Assembly (NCBI GenBank): GCA_905236545.1
Contig: CAJOQO010000340.1
Span: 1-10,508 of the forward strand
Source: an uncultured Lachnospiraceae bacterium
GTDB taxonomy: Bacteria > Bacillota > Clostridia > Lachnospirales > Lachnospiraceae
DNA: 10,508 nt
Direction: 5' to 3'
The notes beneath the pieces are model-generated. The model saw only the letters and a list, made by a program, of their open reading frames with translations. It made no database searches and was not told the origin of the DNA. The translations under genes and the position numbers were made by a program. Below are positions 1 to 6,814 of the stretch, in pieces; position 1 is the stretch's first letter, and every line of letters starts with the position of its first letter.

Positions 1-1257
1 ACCCTGAAGGCAGGAGACAAGGTGTACGCGGTCTGGATGAAGAAGACGATCGCGCTGTTCACGGTCGGTACGCAGCCGATCGCGAAGGGACTTCGGATCC
101 TGGGCGCTCATATTGACTCTCCGAGACTTGACCTGAAGCAGGTGCCGCTCTATGAGGATACCGAGATGGCCTTTCTGGACACGCATTATTACGGAGGGGT
201 GAAGAAGTATCAGTGGACGACGACTCCGCTTGCGATTCATGGGGTAATCGCGAAAAAGGACGGAAGCGTTGTCGATGTCAGCATCGGGGAAGAGGAGAAT
301 GATCCTGTATTCTGTGTCACAGATCTTCTGATCCATCTGTCAAAGGATCAGATGGCCAAAAAGCTTGAGGATGCCATCAAGGGAGAAAATCTGGATGTCC
401 TTGTCGGCTCCAGGCCTCTGACGATCAGGGCGGACGAAGCAAAAACCGCGAAGGAAGCCTGTGCAGACGGTGAGAAGGAAGGCAGTGCCGCGAAGGAGCT
501 TGTCAGGAAGAATATCCTTGCGATTCTGAAGGAGAAGTATGGAATGGAAGAAGATGACTTCCTTTCCGCGGAGCTGGAGGTTGTCCCGGCCGGCAGGATG
601 CGGGATCTTGGACTGGACCGCAGCATGATCGCAGGTTACGGACAGGACGACAGAGTATGCGCGTTTACCTCGCTGGATGCATTTTTCCGCGTGGAGCATC
701 CACAGTACACTGCCTGCTGCCTGCTGACGGATAAGGAAGAGATCGGGTCGGTCGGCGCTACCGGCGCGCGGAGCCGTTTCTTCGAAAATGCGGTGGCGGA
801 TCTGATGGACCGGTGCGGACAGTATTCCGAGCTGGCGCTTCGCCGGGCGCTTTCTTCTTCCAGGATGCTTTCCTCCGATGTGTCGGCTGCGTATGATCCG
901 CTGTACGGAGAGGCGTACGAGAAAAAGAATTCCGCCTATTTCGGACATGGCATCGTATACAATAAATATACCGGCTCCCGCGGAAAATCAGGAAGCAATG
1001 ACGCGAACGCGGAGTATTTTGCCTGGGTAAGGCGTGTGATGGACGAGGCGGATGTGGCGTTCCAGACGGCGGAGCTTGGGAAGGTCGATATCGGCGGCGG
1101 CGGGACAATCGCGTATATCAGCGCGCTGTACGGCATGGATGTTGTGGACGCGGGCATCGCGGTTCTGAACATGCACGCTCCGATGGAGGTCACCAGCAAA
1201 TCAGACATCTACGAAGCAAGGAACGCATATGCCGCATTTCTTTCCGCAGAGCAGTAA
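1..1257 (+). CDS. M18 family aminopeptidase (aspartyl aminopeptidase-like), 5' end cut by window edge
   Basis: A zinc aminopeptidase that removes N-terminal residues from peptides in the cytoplasm; the M18 family often prefers acidic residues. The frame is open from base 1, giving 418 residues. By family length I infer that about 50-70 N-terminal residues lie outside the window. Numbering from base 1, the di-zinc and catalytic motifs are all present: AHIDSPRLD (His37, Asp39), GQDDRV (Asp216/217), DKEEIGS (Glu246/247), SSDVSAAYDP (Asp293) and the C-terminal MHAPMEVTS (His392). The inserted middle domain, about residues 90-190, is lysine/glutamate-rich as usual in M18 proteins. The gene ends with TAA. 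No clear terminator follows, so read-through into gpmI is possible. The family call is firm; substrate preference cannot be read from sequence. Confidence 0.95.
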   Translation, partial: TLKAGDKVYAVWMKKTIALFTVGTQPIAKGLRILGAHIDSPRLDLKQVPLYEDTEMAFLDTHYYGGVKKYQWTTTPLAIHGVIAKKDGSVVDVSIGEEENDPVFCVTDLLIHLSKDQMAKKLEDAIKGENLDVLVGSRPLTIRADEAKTAKEACADGEKEGSAAKELVRKNILAILKEKYGMEEDDFLSAELEVVPAGRMRDLGLDRSMIAGYGQDDRVCAFTSLDAFFRVEHPQYTACCLLTDKEEIGSVGATGARSRFFENAVADLMDRCGQYSELALRRALSSSRMLSSDVSAAYDPLYGEAYEKKNSAYFGHGIVYNKYTGSRGKSGSNDANAEYFAWVRRVMDEADVAFQTAELGKVDIGGGGTIAYISALYGMDVVDAGIAVLNMHAPMEVTSKSDIYEARNAYAAFLSAEQ

Positions 1258-1282
1258 GGAAGTGAAGTGAGCGTTCGTCTGC

Positions 1283-1301
1283 TCCGGCGTATCCTGCCGG
1301 A
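1283..1301. other. Small hairpin after the aminopeptidase gene
   Basis: TCCGGC (1283-1288) pairs perfectly with GCCGGA (1296-1301) around a 7-nt loop, 25 bp past the aminopeptidase stop. No T-run follows it, so it is not a standard intrinsic terminator. Its right arm runs into the first unit of the 26-bp repeat array. Confidence 0.35.
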
Positions 1302-1428
1302 AGCGGATGACAGGATGGGTCATCGGAAGCTGATGGCAGGATGGATCATCGGAAGCGGATGACAGGATAGATCCCTGGAAGCGGATGACAGGATGGATCC
1401 CTGGAATCTGATGGCAGGTTGAATCATT
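1299..1428 (+). repeat. Five tandem copies of a 26-bp unit
   Basis: Units run 1299-1324, 1325-1350, 1351-1376, 1377-1402 and 1403-1428. Each is exactly 26 bp and begins GGAA, followed by (G/T)C(G/T)GATG(A/G)CAGG and then a G/A/T-rich part ending ATCATC, ATCCCT or ATCATT. A sixth GGAA at 1429 leads straight into the gpmI ribosome site. The unit length is not a multiple of 3 and no convincing ORF covers the array. With its flanks it fills the 190-bp spacer between the aminopeptidase and gpmI. I see no sigma-70 promoter inside it. Confidence 0.95.
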
Positions 1429-1433
1429 GGAAA

Positions 1434-1439
1434 GGGAGG
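1434..1439 (+). promoter_or_regulatory. Ribosome binding site that fixes the gpmI start
   Basis: GGGAGG lies 8 nt before the ATG at 1448. It supports the long, signal-peptide-bearing form of the protein. A second SD-like GGAGG at 1549-1553 has no ATG, GTG or TTG in frame within a useful distance. Confidence 0.85.
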
Positions 1440-1447
1440 TTCTTTGA

Positions 1448-3109
1448 ATGAGAGGCAGAGTAAGCGAAAGATCACTGCTTCCGGTTTTGCTGGCTGTGCT
1501 TATGCTTCTGGCAGTTGTGCCTGGCGTTCCGGCCGGCACATTCTCGGCGGAGGCTGCGGAAAAGACGAACGGGAAGAGGCCGACCGTATTGCTGATCCTT
1601 GACGGCTATGGTCTGAGCGAGGAGAAGGAGCACAACGCGATCGCTCTGGCGGATACGCCCGTGATGGATCGCCTGATGAAGGAGTGCCCCTTCGCGAAGG
1701 GCAGTGCCAGCGGCCTGGCCGTGGGTCTTCCGGAAGGACAGATGGGCAGTTCCGAGGTGGGCCATCTGAATATAGGGGCCGGCCGTATCGTGTATCAGGA
1801 TCTGGTCAGGATCTCGAATACGATCGAGGATGGAACCTTCTTTGAGAATGAGGCGCTTTTGAAGGCTGTGAACAATGCAAAGGAAAAGGGAACGAGCCTT
1901 CATCTCTATGGCCTGCTCTCCGACGGCGGCGTGCACAGCCACAACTCCCATCTCTATGCGCTTCTGGAGCTGGCAAAGCGCCATGGACTGGAGAAGGTAT
2001 ATGTACACTGTTTCCTGGATGGGAGGGACACGTCTCCGGAATCCGGAAAAGGGTATGTCCAGGAATTGCAGGACGAGATGGACAGGATCGGATGCGGCAG
2101 GATCGCGACAGTGGGCGGCCGTTATTATGCGATGGACAGGGATAAAAACTGGGATCGCATCGAGAAGGCGTATCGGGCCATGACCCTCGGCGAAGGTGAA
2201 ACGGCATCCTCTGCCCTTGAGGCCGTGACACAGTCCTACGAGAAGGGTGAGACAGATGAATTCGTCCTGCCCACGGTGGTGATGGAGAACGGTGCGCCGG
2301 TGGCCACCATTGAGGACGGAGATTCCATTATCTTCTTCAATTTCCGCCCGGACCGCGCCAGGGAGATTACCCGGACCTTCTGCAGTGATGAGTTTGACGG
2401 CTTCGACAGAGGTCCCCGGAAGCAGGTGACTTACGTCTGCTTTACGGACTATGACGAGACGATCCCGAACAAAGAAGTTGCTTTCAGAAAAGATGTGATT
2501 GAGAATACCTTCGGCGAGTGGCTTGCCGCCAATGGCATGAAGCAGGCCAGGATCGCAGAGACGGAGAAATACGCCCACGTGACCTTCTTTTTCAACGGCG
2601 GCGTGGAAGCGCCCAATGAAGGGGAAGACCGTTTTCTGATTCCTTCCCCGAAGGTGGCGACTTACGATCTGAAGCCGGAGATGAGCGCGCAGGAGGTATG
2701 CGATACCCTGATCGAGAAGATCCGATCCGGCGCGTATGACGTGATCATCACAAACTTTGCCAACTCTGATATGGTAGGCCACACCGGCGTGGAGAAGGCC
2801 GCCATAGAGGCTGTCGCCTGCATCGATCAGTGTATCGGACGTGTGGTGGAGGCTGTTGAAGAAGTGGACGGACAGCTCTTCATCTGTGCGGATCATGGAA
2901 ACGCCGAGACGATGGTGGACAGTAAGACGGGAGAACCCTGGACGGCTCATACGACCAATCCCGTTCCCTTTATCATGGTGAATTATGATCCCGCCTATAC
3001 CCTGAGAGAGGGCGGCTGCCTGGCTGACATTGCGCCCACGCTGATCGAGATGATGGGGATGGAGAAGCCGGCGGAGATGACGGGAGAGTCACTGCTGGTC
3101 AGGAAATAA
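1448..3109 (+). CDS. gpmI: 2,3-bisphosphoglycerate-independent phosphoglycerate mutase with N-terminal signal peptide
   Basis: Interconverts 3- and 2-phosphoglycerate in glycolysis through a phosphoserine intermediate, normally in the cytoplasm and with two Mn ions. The protein is 553 aa, against about 510 usual. Catalytic residues are complete: Asp52 (ILDGYG), nucleophile Ser102 (MGSSEVGH), His163, DGRD 191-194, Arg225 and Arg231, FRPDR 299-303, Lys374 (ETEKYAH), Asp441/His445 (DMVGHTG), Asp482/His483 (ADHGN) and His501. The extra length is N-terminal. Residues 1-9 are basic, 10-27 are a Leu/Val/Ala hydrophobic core, and a type I cleavage site fits after Ala36 (AEA|AEK). The enzyme core starts near residue 44. 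The start is set by GGGAGG 8 nt upstream; Met19 as a start would still leave a hydrophobic leader. I infer export or membrane attachment, which is odd for this enzyme. The function call is firm, the location is not. Confidence 0.97.
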   Translation: MRGRVSERSLLPVLLAVLMLLAVVPGVPAGTFSAEAAEKTNGKRPTVLLILDGYGLSEEKEHNAIALADTPVMDRLMKECPFAKGSASGLAVGLPEGQMGSSEVGHLNIGAGRIVYQDLVRISNTIEDGTFFENEALLKAVNNAKEKGTSLHLYGLLSDGGVHSHNSHLYALLELAKRHGLEKVYVHCFLDGRDTSPESGKGYVQELQDEMDRIGCGRIATVGGRYYAMDRDKNWDRIEKAYRAMTLGEGETASSALEAVTQSYEKGETDEFVLPTVVMENGAPVATIEDGDSIIFFNFRPDRAREITRTFCSDEFDGFDRGPRKQVTYVCFTDYDETIPNKEVAFRKDVIENTFGEWLAANGMKQARIAETEKYAHVTFFFNGGVEAPNEGEDRFLIPSPKVATYDLKPEMSAQEVCDTLIEKIRSGAYDVIITNFANSDMVGHTGVEKAAIEAVACIDQCIGRVVEAVEEVDGQLFICADHGNAETMVDSKTGEPWTAHTTNPVPFIMVNYDPAYTLREGGCLADIAPTLIEMMGMEKPAEMTGESLLVRK

Positions 3110-3120
3110 GCTCAGATCGG

Positions 3121-3157
3121 CCGTGAATCGTAAGTTACGATTCACGGTTCCTTTCCC
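3121..3157 (+). terminator. Perfect 27-bp palindrome, probable gpmI terminator
   Basis: CCGTGAATCGTAA (3121-3133) and TTACGATTCACGG (3135-3147) are exact reverse complements separated by one G. In RNA this gives a roughly 12-bp stem with a tight loop, 11 nt past the gpmI stop. The tail TTCCTTTCCC is pyrimidine-rich but has few T runs, so terminator strength is uncertain. Confidence 0.6.
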
Positions 3158-3334
3158 ACAGGTGGATTAATTTTCAATTAACGTTCAAAACACAGTTTAC
3201 ACAAAGCAGACAGGTATTCTCTTTTCCATCGCAGATGAAAAACCGAGCAGCAGGCACTGTTCCGGGCGGGTTGAAAGAAGCCGTGAACGGTACCGGCAAA
3301 AGGCTCAGAGTTATTCGAGAAGGAGGCATGGATC
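3158..3334 (+). other. Spacer before the beta-helix gene
   Basis: This 177-bp spacer holds a small inverted repeat, TTAATT-ttc-AATTAA (3167-3181), and an AGGAGG ribosome site (3321-3326) 8 nt before the ATG at 3335. TTTACA (3196-3201) and TATTCT (3215-3220) look promoter-like, but the 13-nt gap between them is too short for a normal sigma-70 site. A promoter is expected here because a palindrome ends gpmI, but I could not place it. Confidence 0.4.
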
Positions 3335-5026
3335 ATGAAGAAGAGAAACCTGTTTGTTTGTTCGTTATTGTCATTGTCTGTGGCGGCGAATCTGGCGCTG
3401 CCGTCTCTGGCCGGGGATACATGTCGTTCAGACGCTTCTTCGGAAGTGGCGCAGGAACAGAGCGCAAAGACACAGGCGGGTGATGCCCGGACAGAGAATA
3501 CGGAATTGCAGGCGCCGGATGGAAACGGCGGTCCGGGAGGAGACGGGACAACGCCTCCGGAGAAGCCGTCGGGCGAGGCACCGGACGGGAACGGCGGCCC
3601 GGGAGGAGACGGGACAACACCGCCGGAGAAGCCGTCAGGCGAGGCGCCGGACGGGAACGGAGGTCCTGGCGGAGCCGGCGGTCCGGATGGAGCCGGCGGC
3701 CCCGGGGGACAGGAAAGCGTGACATACGCGGCGGTCAATGAGGTCACATCAGATTCTCAGGAATTCACCGGTGATATCGAATCGACAGGTACCGATGAGA
3801 ATGCGATTCTGGTGAGCGGATCCGATGCGGCCGCTGTCGTCAAAGGGGCGGCCGTTACAAGGAAGAGTGATGACTCTGATTCCGGGAATACATCCAGCTT
3901 TTACGGAAACGCTGCCGCGCTGCTTTCCACGGATGGAACCCTGTATATTTCGGACAGCACGATCGACACCGATTCGGCAGGCGGCGCGGGCGCATTTGCC
4001 TATGGAGACGGAACGGTGTATCTTGCGGACAGCACGATCACGACACAGCAGGGCACCTCGGGAGGCATCCATGCCGCAGGCGGCGGGACGCTCTATGCGT
4101 GGAACCTGGATGTAACAACCCAGGGCGGCTCCTCGGCCGCGATCCGCTCCGACAGGGGAGGCGGCACCATGGTCGTGGACGGAGGAACTTTTACGACAAA
4201 TGGAATCGGAAGTCCCGCGGTCTACTCCACGGCAGACATTGCGGTTCATGGCGCGACGCTTACGGCGAATGCTTCCGAGGCGACCTGTATCGAAGGCCTG
4301 AATTCGATCCGTCTGTTTGACTGCAGCCTCACGGGCAACATGCCGGACGACAATGAGCAGAATGATGTGCTCTGGAACGTTATCGTTTACCAGTCCATGT
4401 CCGGTGACGCGGAGGATGGAAACGGGACGTTTGAAATGGTTGGAGGAACACTGACCGCGCAGGCGGGCGGAATGTTCTACACCACCAATACGCAGTCGAC
4501 CTTCATATTGAACGATGTCGATATCAACTACGCTGATCAGTCGGATTTCTTCCTTCGCTGCACCGGCAATGCGAACGGCCGCGGATGGGGTACTGCCGGA
4601 GCAAACGGAGCGGACTGCAGCTTTACCGGAATCGGGCAGGAGATGGAAGGCGATGTGATCTGGGACAGGATCTCGAACCTTGATTTCTATCTGACCCAAA
4701 GCAGTACGCTGACCGGGGCATGCATCGAGGATACGACCTATTCGGGAGGAGAAGGCGAAGGTACCTGCAGCCTGTATATCGATGAAGGATCTTCCTGGAT
4801 CGTCACCGGCGACAGCACTCTGACATCGCTCAGCCTGATGGGAAGCCTGACAGATGAGGATGGCAATCCGGTATCCGTCATCGGAACCGATGGAACCGTT
4901 TATGTGGAAGGCAGCAGCCCGTATACGGTCACAGTAGAAACCTTCAGCGAGACCGCAGACCTGAGCGGCGCCAGTGCGGCAGACAGCTGGGAAACGTACG
5001 CCGCCGTGCGGCCTGAGAATCTTTGA
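3335..5026 (+). CDS. Secreted right-handed beta-helix repeat protein with Gly/Pro-rich linker (adhesin-like, function unknown)
   Basis: 563 aa. Residues 1-26 form a signal peptide (MKKRN, then a hydrophobic core, cleavage likely after PSLA). Residues 27-60 are polar. Residues 61-126 are a low-complexity linker with two full 22-residue repeats starting PDGNGGPGGDG and a third partial one fading into GGPDGAGGPGG. From about 130 to 500 there are short Ser/Thr/Gly/Asp-rich strands such as GTLYISDSTI, GTVYLADSTI, GTLYAWNLDV and GTMVVDGGTF, typical of a pectate-lyase-like parallel beta-helix. From memory, the stretches SAAIRSDRGGG, GSPAVYSTA, YQSMSGDA and GRGWG recur in secreted proteins of gut Firmicutes. 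No sortase motif, SLH repeat or C-terminal membrane helix is visible, so it is probably released or held non-covalently. Polysaccharide binding, like the Cthe_2159 group, is a possibility only. The start is set by AGGAGG 8 nt upstream. Confidence 0.85.
   Translation: MKKRNLFVCSLLSLSVAANLALPSLAGDTCRSDASSEVAQEQSAKTQAGDARTENTELQAPDGNGGPGGDGTTPPEKPSGEAPDGNGGPGGDGTTPPEKPSGEAPDGNGGPGGAGGPDGAGGPGGQESVTYAAVNEVTSDSQEFTGDIESTGTDENAILVSGSDAAAVVKGAAVTRKSDDSDSGNTSSFYGNAAALLSTDGTLYISDSTIDTDSAGGAGAFAYGDGTVYLADSTITTQQGTSGGIHAAGGGTLYAWNLDVTTQGGSSAAIRSDRGGGTMVVDGGTFTTNGIGSPAVYSTADIAVHGATLTANASEATCIEGLNSIRLFDCSLTGNMPDDNEQNDVLWNVIVYQSMSGDAEDGNGTFEMVGGTLTAQAGGMFYTTNTQSTFILNDVDINYADQSDFFLRCTGNANGRGWGTAGANGADCSFTGIGQEMEGDVIWDRISNLDFYLTQSSTLTGACIEDTTYSGGEGEGTCSLYIDEGSSWIVTGDSTLTSLSLMGSLTDEDGNPVSVIGTDGTVYVEGSSPYTVTVETFSETADLSGASAADSWETYAAVRPENL
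3515..3673 (+). repeat. In-frame 66-bp tandem repeat in the linker of the beta-helix gene
   Basis: Two full 66-bp units (3515-3580 and 3581-3646) and a 27-bp partial unit (3647-3673) encode 22-residue repeats made of PDGNGGPGG, DGTTPPEK and PSGEA. Differences between the two full units are mostly third-position (for example gat/gac and aca/acg), so they are old enough to have drifted while protein sequence was kept. Confidence 0.95.
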
Positions 5027-5096
5027 GACCGGATCACATACGCCACACCCAGTAACACGCTGAGGATTGCCGAATTACGACCATTCCCAAACACGG

Positions 5097-5126
5097 TTGA
5101 GCTTTGACGCAGGAATGTGATATGAT
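5097..5126 (+). promoter_or_regulatory. Predicted extended -10 promoter for gtrA
   Basis: TTGAGC (5097-5102), an 18-nt spacer and TATGAT (5121-5126), with an upstream TGA making an extended -10. The -10 ends only 8 nt before the gtrA ATG, so the predicted transcript would start at about 5131-5135, at or just before the start codon. An alternative -35, TTGACG (5104-5109), is too close, with an 11-nt spacer. Confidence 0.55.
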
Positions 5127-5134
5127 ACGCAATT

Positions 5135-5611
5135 ATGAAAGAACTGATTCAAAAATACCGTGAACTGATCGTATATTTTATCACCGGTGTCCTCACGACT
5201 CTTGTCAACTGGGCGGCCTACGCGCTCTTTGTCAGAACCTTCGGCTGGAGCGTGGCGGTCTCCAATGCGCTTGCCTGGGTGGCGGCGGTCGCATTTGCCT
5301 ATATTACCAACAAGCTGTGGGTGTTTCGCAGCTATAACTGGGAGCTCCGGTTTGTGCTGCGTGAGGCGGTGCTCTTTGTTGGCGCGAGGATCCTGACCGG
5401 TATCTTCGAGATTGTCAGTGTACCGCTTCTGGTCAGCCTGGGCCTGAATGCAACGCTCCTGGGAGTGAAAGGCATGTGGGCCAAGATCCTGGTAAGCGCG
5501 GTGGTCATGGTGCTGAATTATGTTTTCTCGAAGCTGATCGTATTCCGGAATTCCGGGAAAACGAAACCGGCCGGGGCCGGCCCGAAGACGGAGCAGACAG
5601 AAAAAGCCTGA
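5135..5611 (+). CDS. gtrA: GtrA family membrane protein (probable lipid-linked sugar flippase)
   Basis: 158 aa with four predicted membrane helices, about residues 12-32, 39-60, 72-95 and 112-135, in the order usual for GtrA/GtcA proteins. Typical family features are TGVLTTLVNW in helix 1, AYITNKLWVFRS after helix 2 and NYVFSKLIVF at the end of helix 4. Family members are thought to move undecaprenyl-phosphate sugars across the membrane for glycosylation of surface polymers. The partner glycosyltransferase is the next gene, 86 bp downstream. No Shine-Dalgarno lies at useful distance from the ATG (AGGA ends 20 nt away), and no other in-frame start was found. The last 20 or so residues are a hydrophilic Lys/Thr/Glu tail coded by a DNA segment that is duplicated just after the gene. 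Confidence 0.92.
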   Translation: MKELIQKYRELIVYFITGVLTTLVNWAAYALFVRTFGWSVAVSNALAWVAAVAFAYITNKLWVFRSYNWELRFVLREAVLFVGARILTGIFEIVSVPLLVSLGLNATLLGVKGMWAKILVSAVVMVLNYVFSKLIVFRNSGKTKPAGAGPKTEQTEKA

Positions 5612-5669
5612 AAGAAAACCCGGCCGGAGCCGGCCCGGAGACGGAGCAGACAGAAAAAGCCTGAAAGAA
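5567..5669 (+). repeat. 53-bp direct duplication spanning the end of gtrA
   Basis: Copy 1 (5567-5616) and copy 2 (5620-5669) match at 48 of 50 bases with a 53-bp period. Each holds the GC hairpin CCGGC-(CGGG or CGGA)-GCCGG, a GACGGAGCAGACAG stretch and the same TGA (5609-5611 and 5662-5664). Copy 1 is coding; copy 2 lies in the spacer and would still read NPAGAGPETEQTEKA in another frame. One of the two mismatches falls in the hairpin loop, so the stem is intact in both copies. Confidence 0.95.
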
Positions 5670-5697
5670 TTTCCAACGAAAGAATAAAGAACAGACC

Positions 5698-6606
5698 ATG
5701 CTATCCGTAGTTATCCCCGCATACAATGAAGAACAGATGCTGCCGCGTGCTGTAAAGGTGCTGGATGAGCTTCTGACATCGCAGCAGATTCCCTACGAGA
5801 TGATCTTTGTGGATGACGGTTCAAAGGATCATACCTGGGATGAGATCTGTGAGGCCCACCGGAACAATGAGCATGTACGGGGCATTCATTTTTCCCGCAA
5901 CTTTGGAAAGGAGGCTGCGATCTTTGCAGGCCTTTCCGAATCCCGCGGGGACTGCAGCGCAGTGATAGACTGCGACCTGCAGCACCCGCCCGGGACGCTG
6001 GTGGAGATGTACCGCCTGTGGGAAAAGGGATATGAGGTCGTTGAGGGGAGCAAGCGGACGCGGGGAAAAGAATCCGCCGCCCACCGCGCAGCGACCGGTA
6101 TTTTCTACCGGATCATGTCAAGAGCCGTGAAGATCGATATGACGCATGCGTCAGACTTTAAGCTGCTGGACAGGAAGGCTGTGGAAAGCATCCTGGAGAT
6201 GCCTGAACGAAATGCATTTTTCCGTGCCATGAGTGCCTGGATCGGATTCCGGCATGCATCAGTAGAGTTCGATGTGCAGGAGCGAGAGGCAGGAGAATCG
6301 AAGTGGTCGACCCGCAGGCTGATCTCCTATGCCGTCAGCAATATCGTCGGATATTCAACCGCACCCATGCAATTTGTGACGGGAGCGGGAATCGTTGTTT
6401 TTGTGCTTGCGGTTGTGCTGGGCATCCAGACACTGGTGCGATACTGCACGGGGCACGCAGTGGAAGGCTTCACCACGGTGATCCTTCTGATCCTGCTGAT
6501 CGGGAGCGTTATCATGTTCTCCCTGGGGATCATCGGCTATTATATTGCCCGGATCTATGAAGAGGTGAAGGGACGGCCCAAATATATCATCTCCAGGAAA
6601 ATATGA
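5698..6606 (+). CDS. Family 2 glycosyltransferase, DPM1/GtrB-like, with two C-terminal membrane helices
   Basis: 302 aa. It transfers a sugar from a nucleotide donor to undecaprenyl phosphate on the inner face of the membrane (family knowledge). The GT-A domain spans about 1-215: VVIPAYNEE (4-12), FVDDGSKD (37-44), FSRNFGKEAA (65-74), the DxD-type metal site DCDLQHPPG (91-99), and the acceptor-side motif GESKWSTRRL (199-208). Two helices follow at about 227-249 and 259-285, then a basic KGRPKYIISRK end, as in GtrB/YkcC/CsbB proteins. The gene follows gtrA and is probably co-transcribed, since such pairs work together. There is no recognisable Shine-Dalgarno before the ATG; the spacer is A/G-rich with an in-frame TGA at 5662, so no longer start exists. 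The sugar cannot be told from sequence. Confidence 0.93.
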   Translation: MLSVVIPAYNEEQMLPRAVKVLDELLTSQQIPYEMIFVDDGSKDHTWDEICEAHRNNEHVRGIHFSRNFGKEAAIFAGLSESRGDCSAVIDCDLQHPPGTLVEMYRLWEKGYEVVEGSKRTRGKESAAHRAATGIFYRIMSRAVKIDMTHASDFKLLDRKAVESILEMPERNAFFRAMSAWIGFRHASVEFDVQEREAGESKWSTRRLISYAVSNIVGYSTAPMQFVTGAGIVVFVLAVVLGIQTLVRYCTGHAVEGFTTVILLILLIGSVIMFSLGIIGYYIARIYEEVKGRPKYIISRKI

Positions 6607-6610
6607 GGCA

Positions 6611-6642
6611 CGCAAAGGACAGGCCGCGCAAAGGACAGGCCG
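6611..6642 (+). repeat. Two exact 16-bp tandem repeats after the glycosyltransferase gene
   Basis: The unit CGCAAAGGACAGGCCG occurs at 6611-6626 and 6627-6642. A degraded third copy begins CGCATAGCACAG at 6643. The array starts 5 bp past the stop codon. Confidence 0.9.
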
Positions 6643-6695
6643 CGCATAGCACAGATCCCGCAAAGCGCGTAAGGCCTGAAAACAGACAGAAACAT

Positions 6696-6748
6696 CACCC
6701 GAAAACCGTTGATTTCCGGAGGAAGCTGCGGCGGGTGGCGTTTTTTTT
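6696..6748 (+). terminator. Probable intrinsic terminator of the gtrA-glycosyltransferase unit
   Basis: CACCCG (6696-6701) can pair with CGGGTG (6732-6737). Inside, CCG/CGG and TTCC-gga-GGAA extend the stem with a bulge of four A. A run of eight T (6741-6748) follows 3 nt after the stem. The structure is imperfect, but the T-run and its place between two transcription units support the call. Confidence 0.55.
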
Positions 6749-6814
6749 ATGGGGGAAAATGGCAAAAGGGGAAAAGAAAAATGTGAAAAGGAGAAGAAAA
6801 ATATTACAGAAATA

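Noticed and set aside
1201..1539. 112-codon minus-strand frame with repeated HPVIRF-like words
   Set aside because: The words come from translating the 26-bp repeats; 26 is not a multiple of 3, and there is no ribosome site.
1472..2950. 492-codon open frame on the minus strand opposite gpmI
   Set aside because: A shadow of the gpmI reading frame, with no start signal or recognisable domain.
3196..3220. TTTACA/TATTCT promoter upstream of the beta-helix gene
   Set aside because: The spacer is only 13 nt, too short for a standard promoter.
3230..3300. Possible cobalamin-type riboswitch before the beta-helix gene (GAAAAACCG, GCACTGT and GGGCGGG fragments)
   Set aside because: The fragments only loosely recall the B12 leader, the hallmark B12 box is absent, and the downstream gene does not suit that control.
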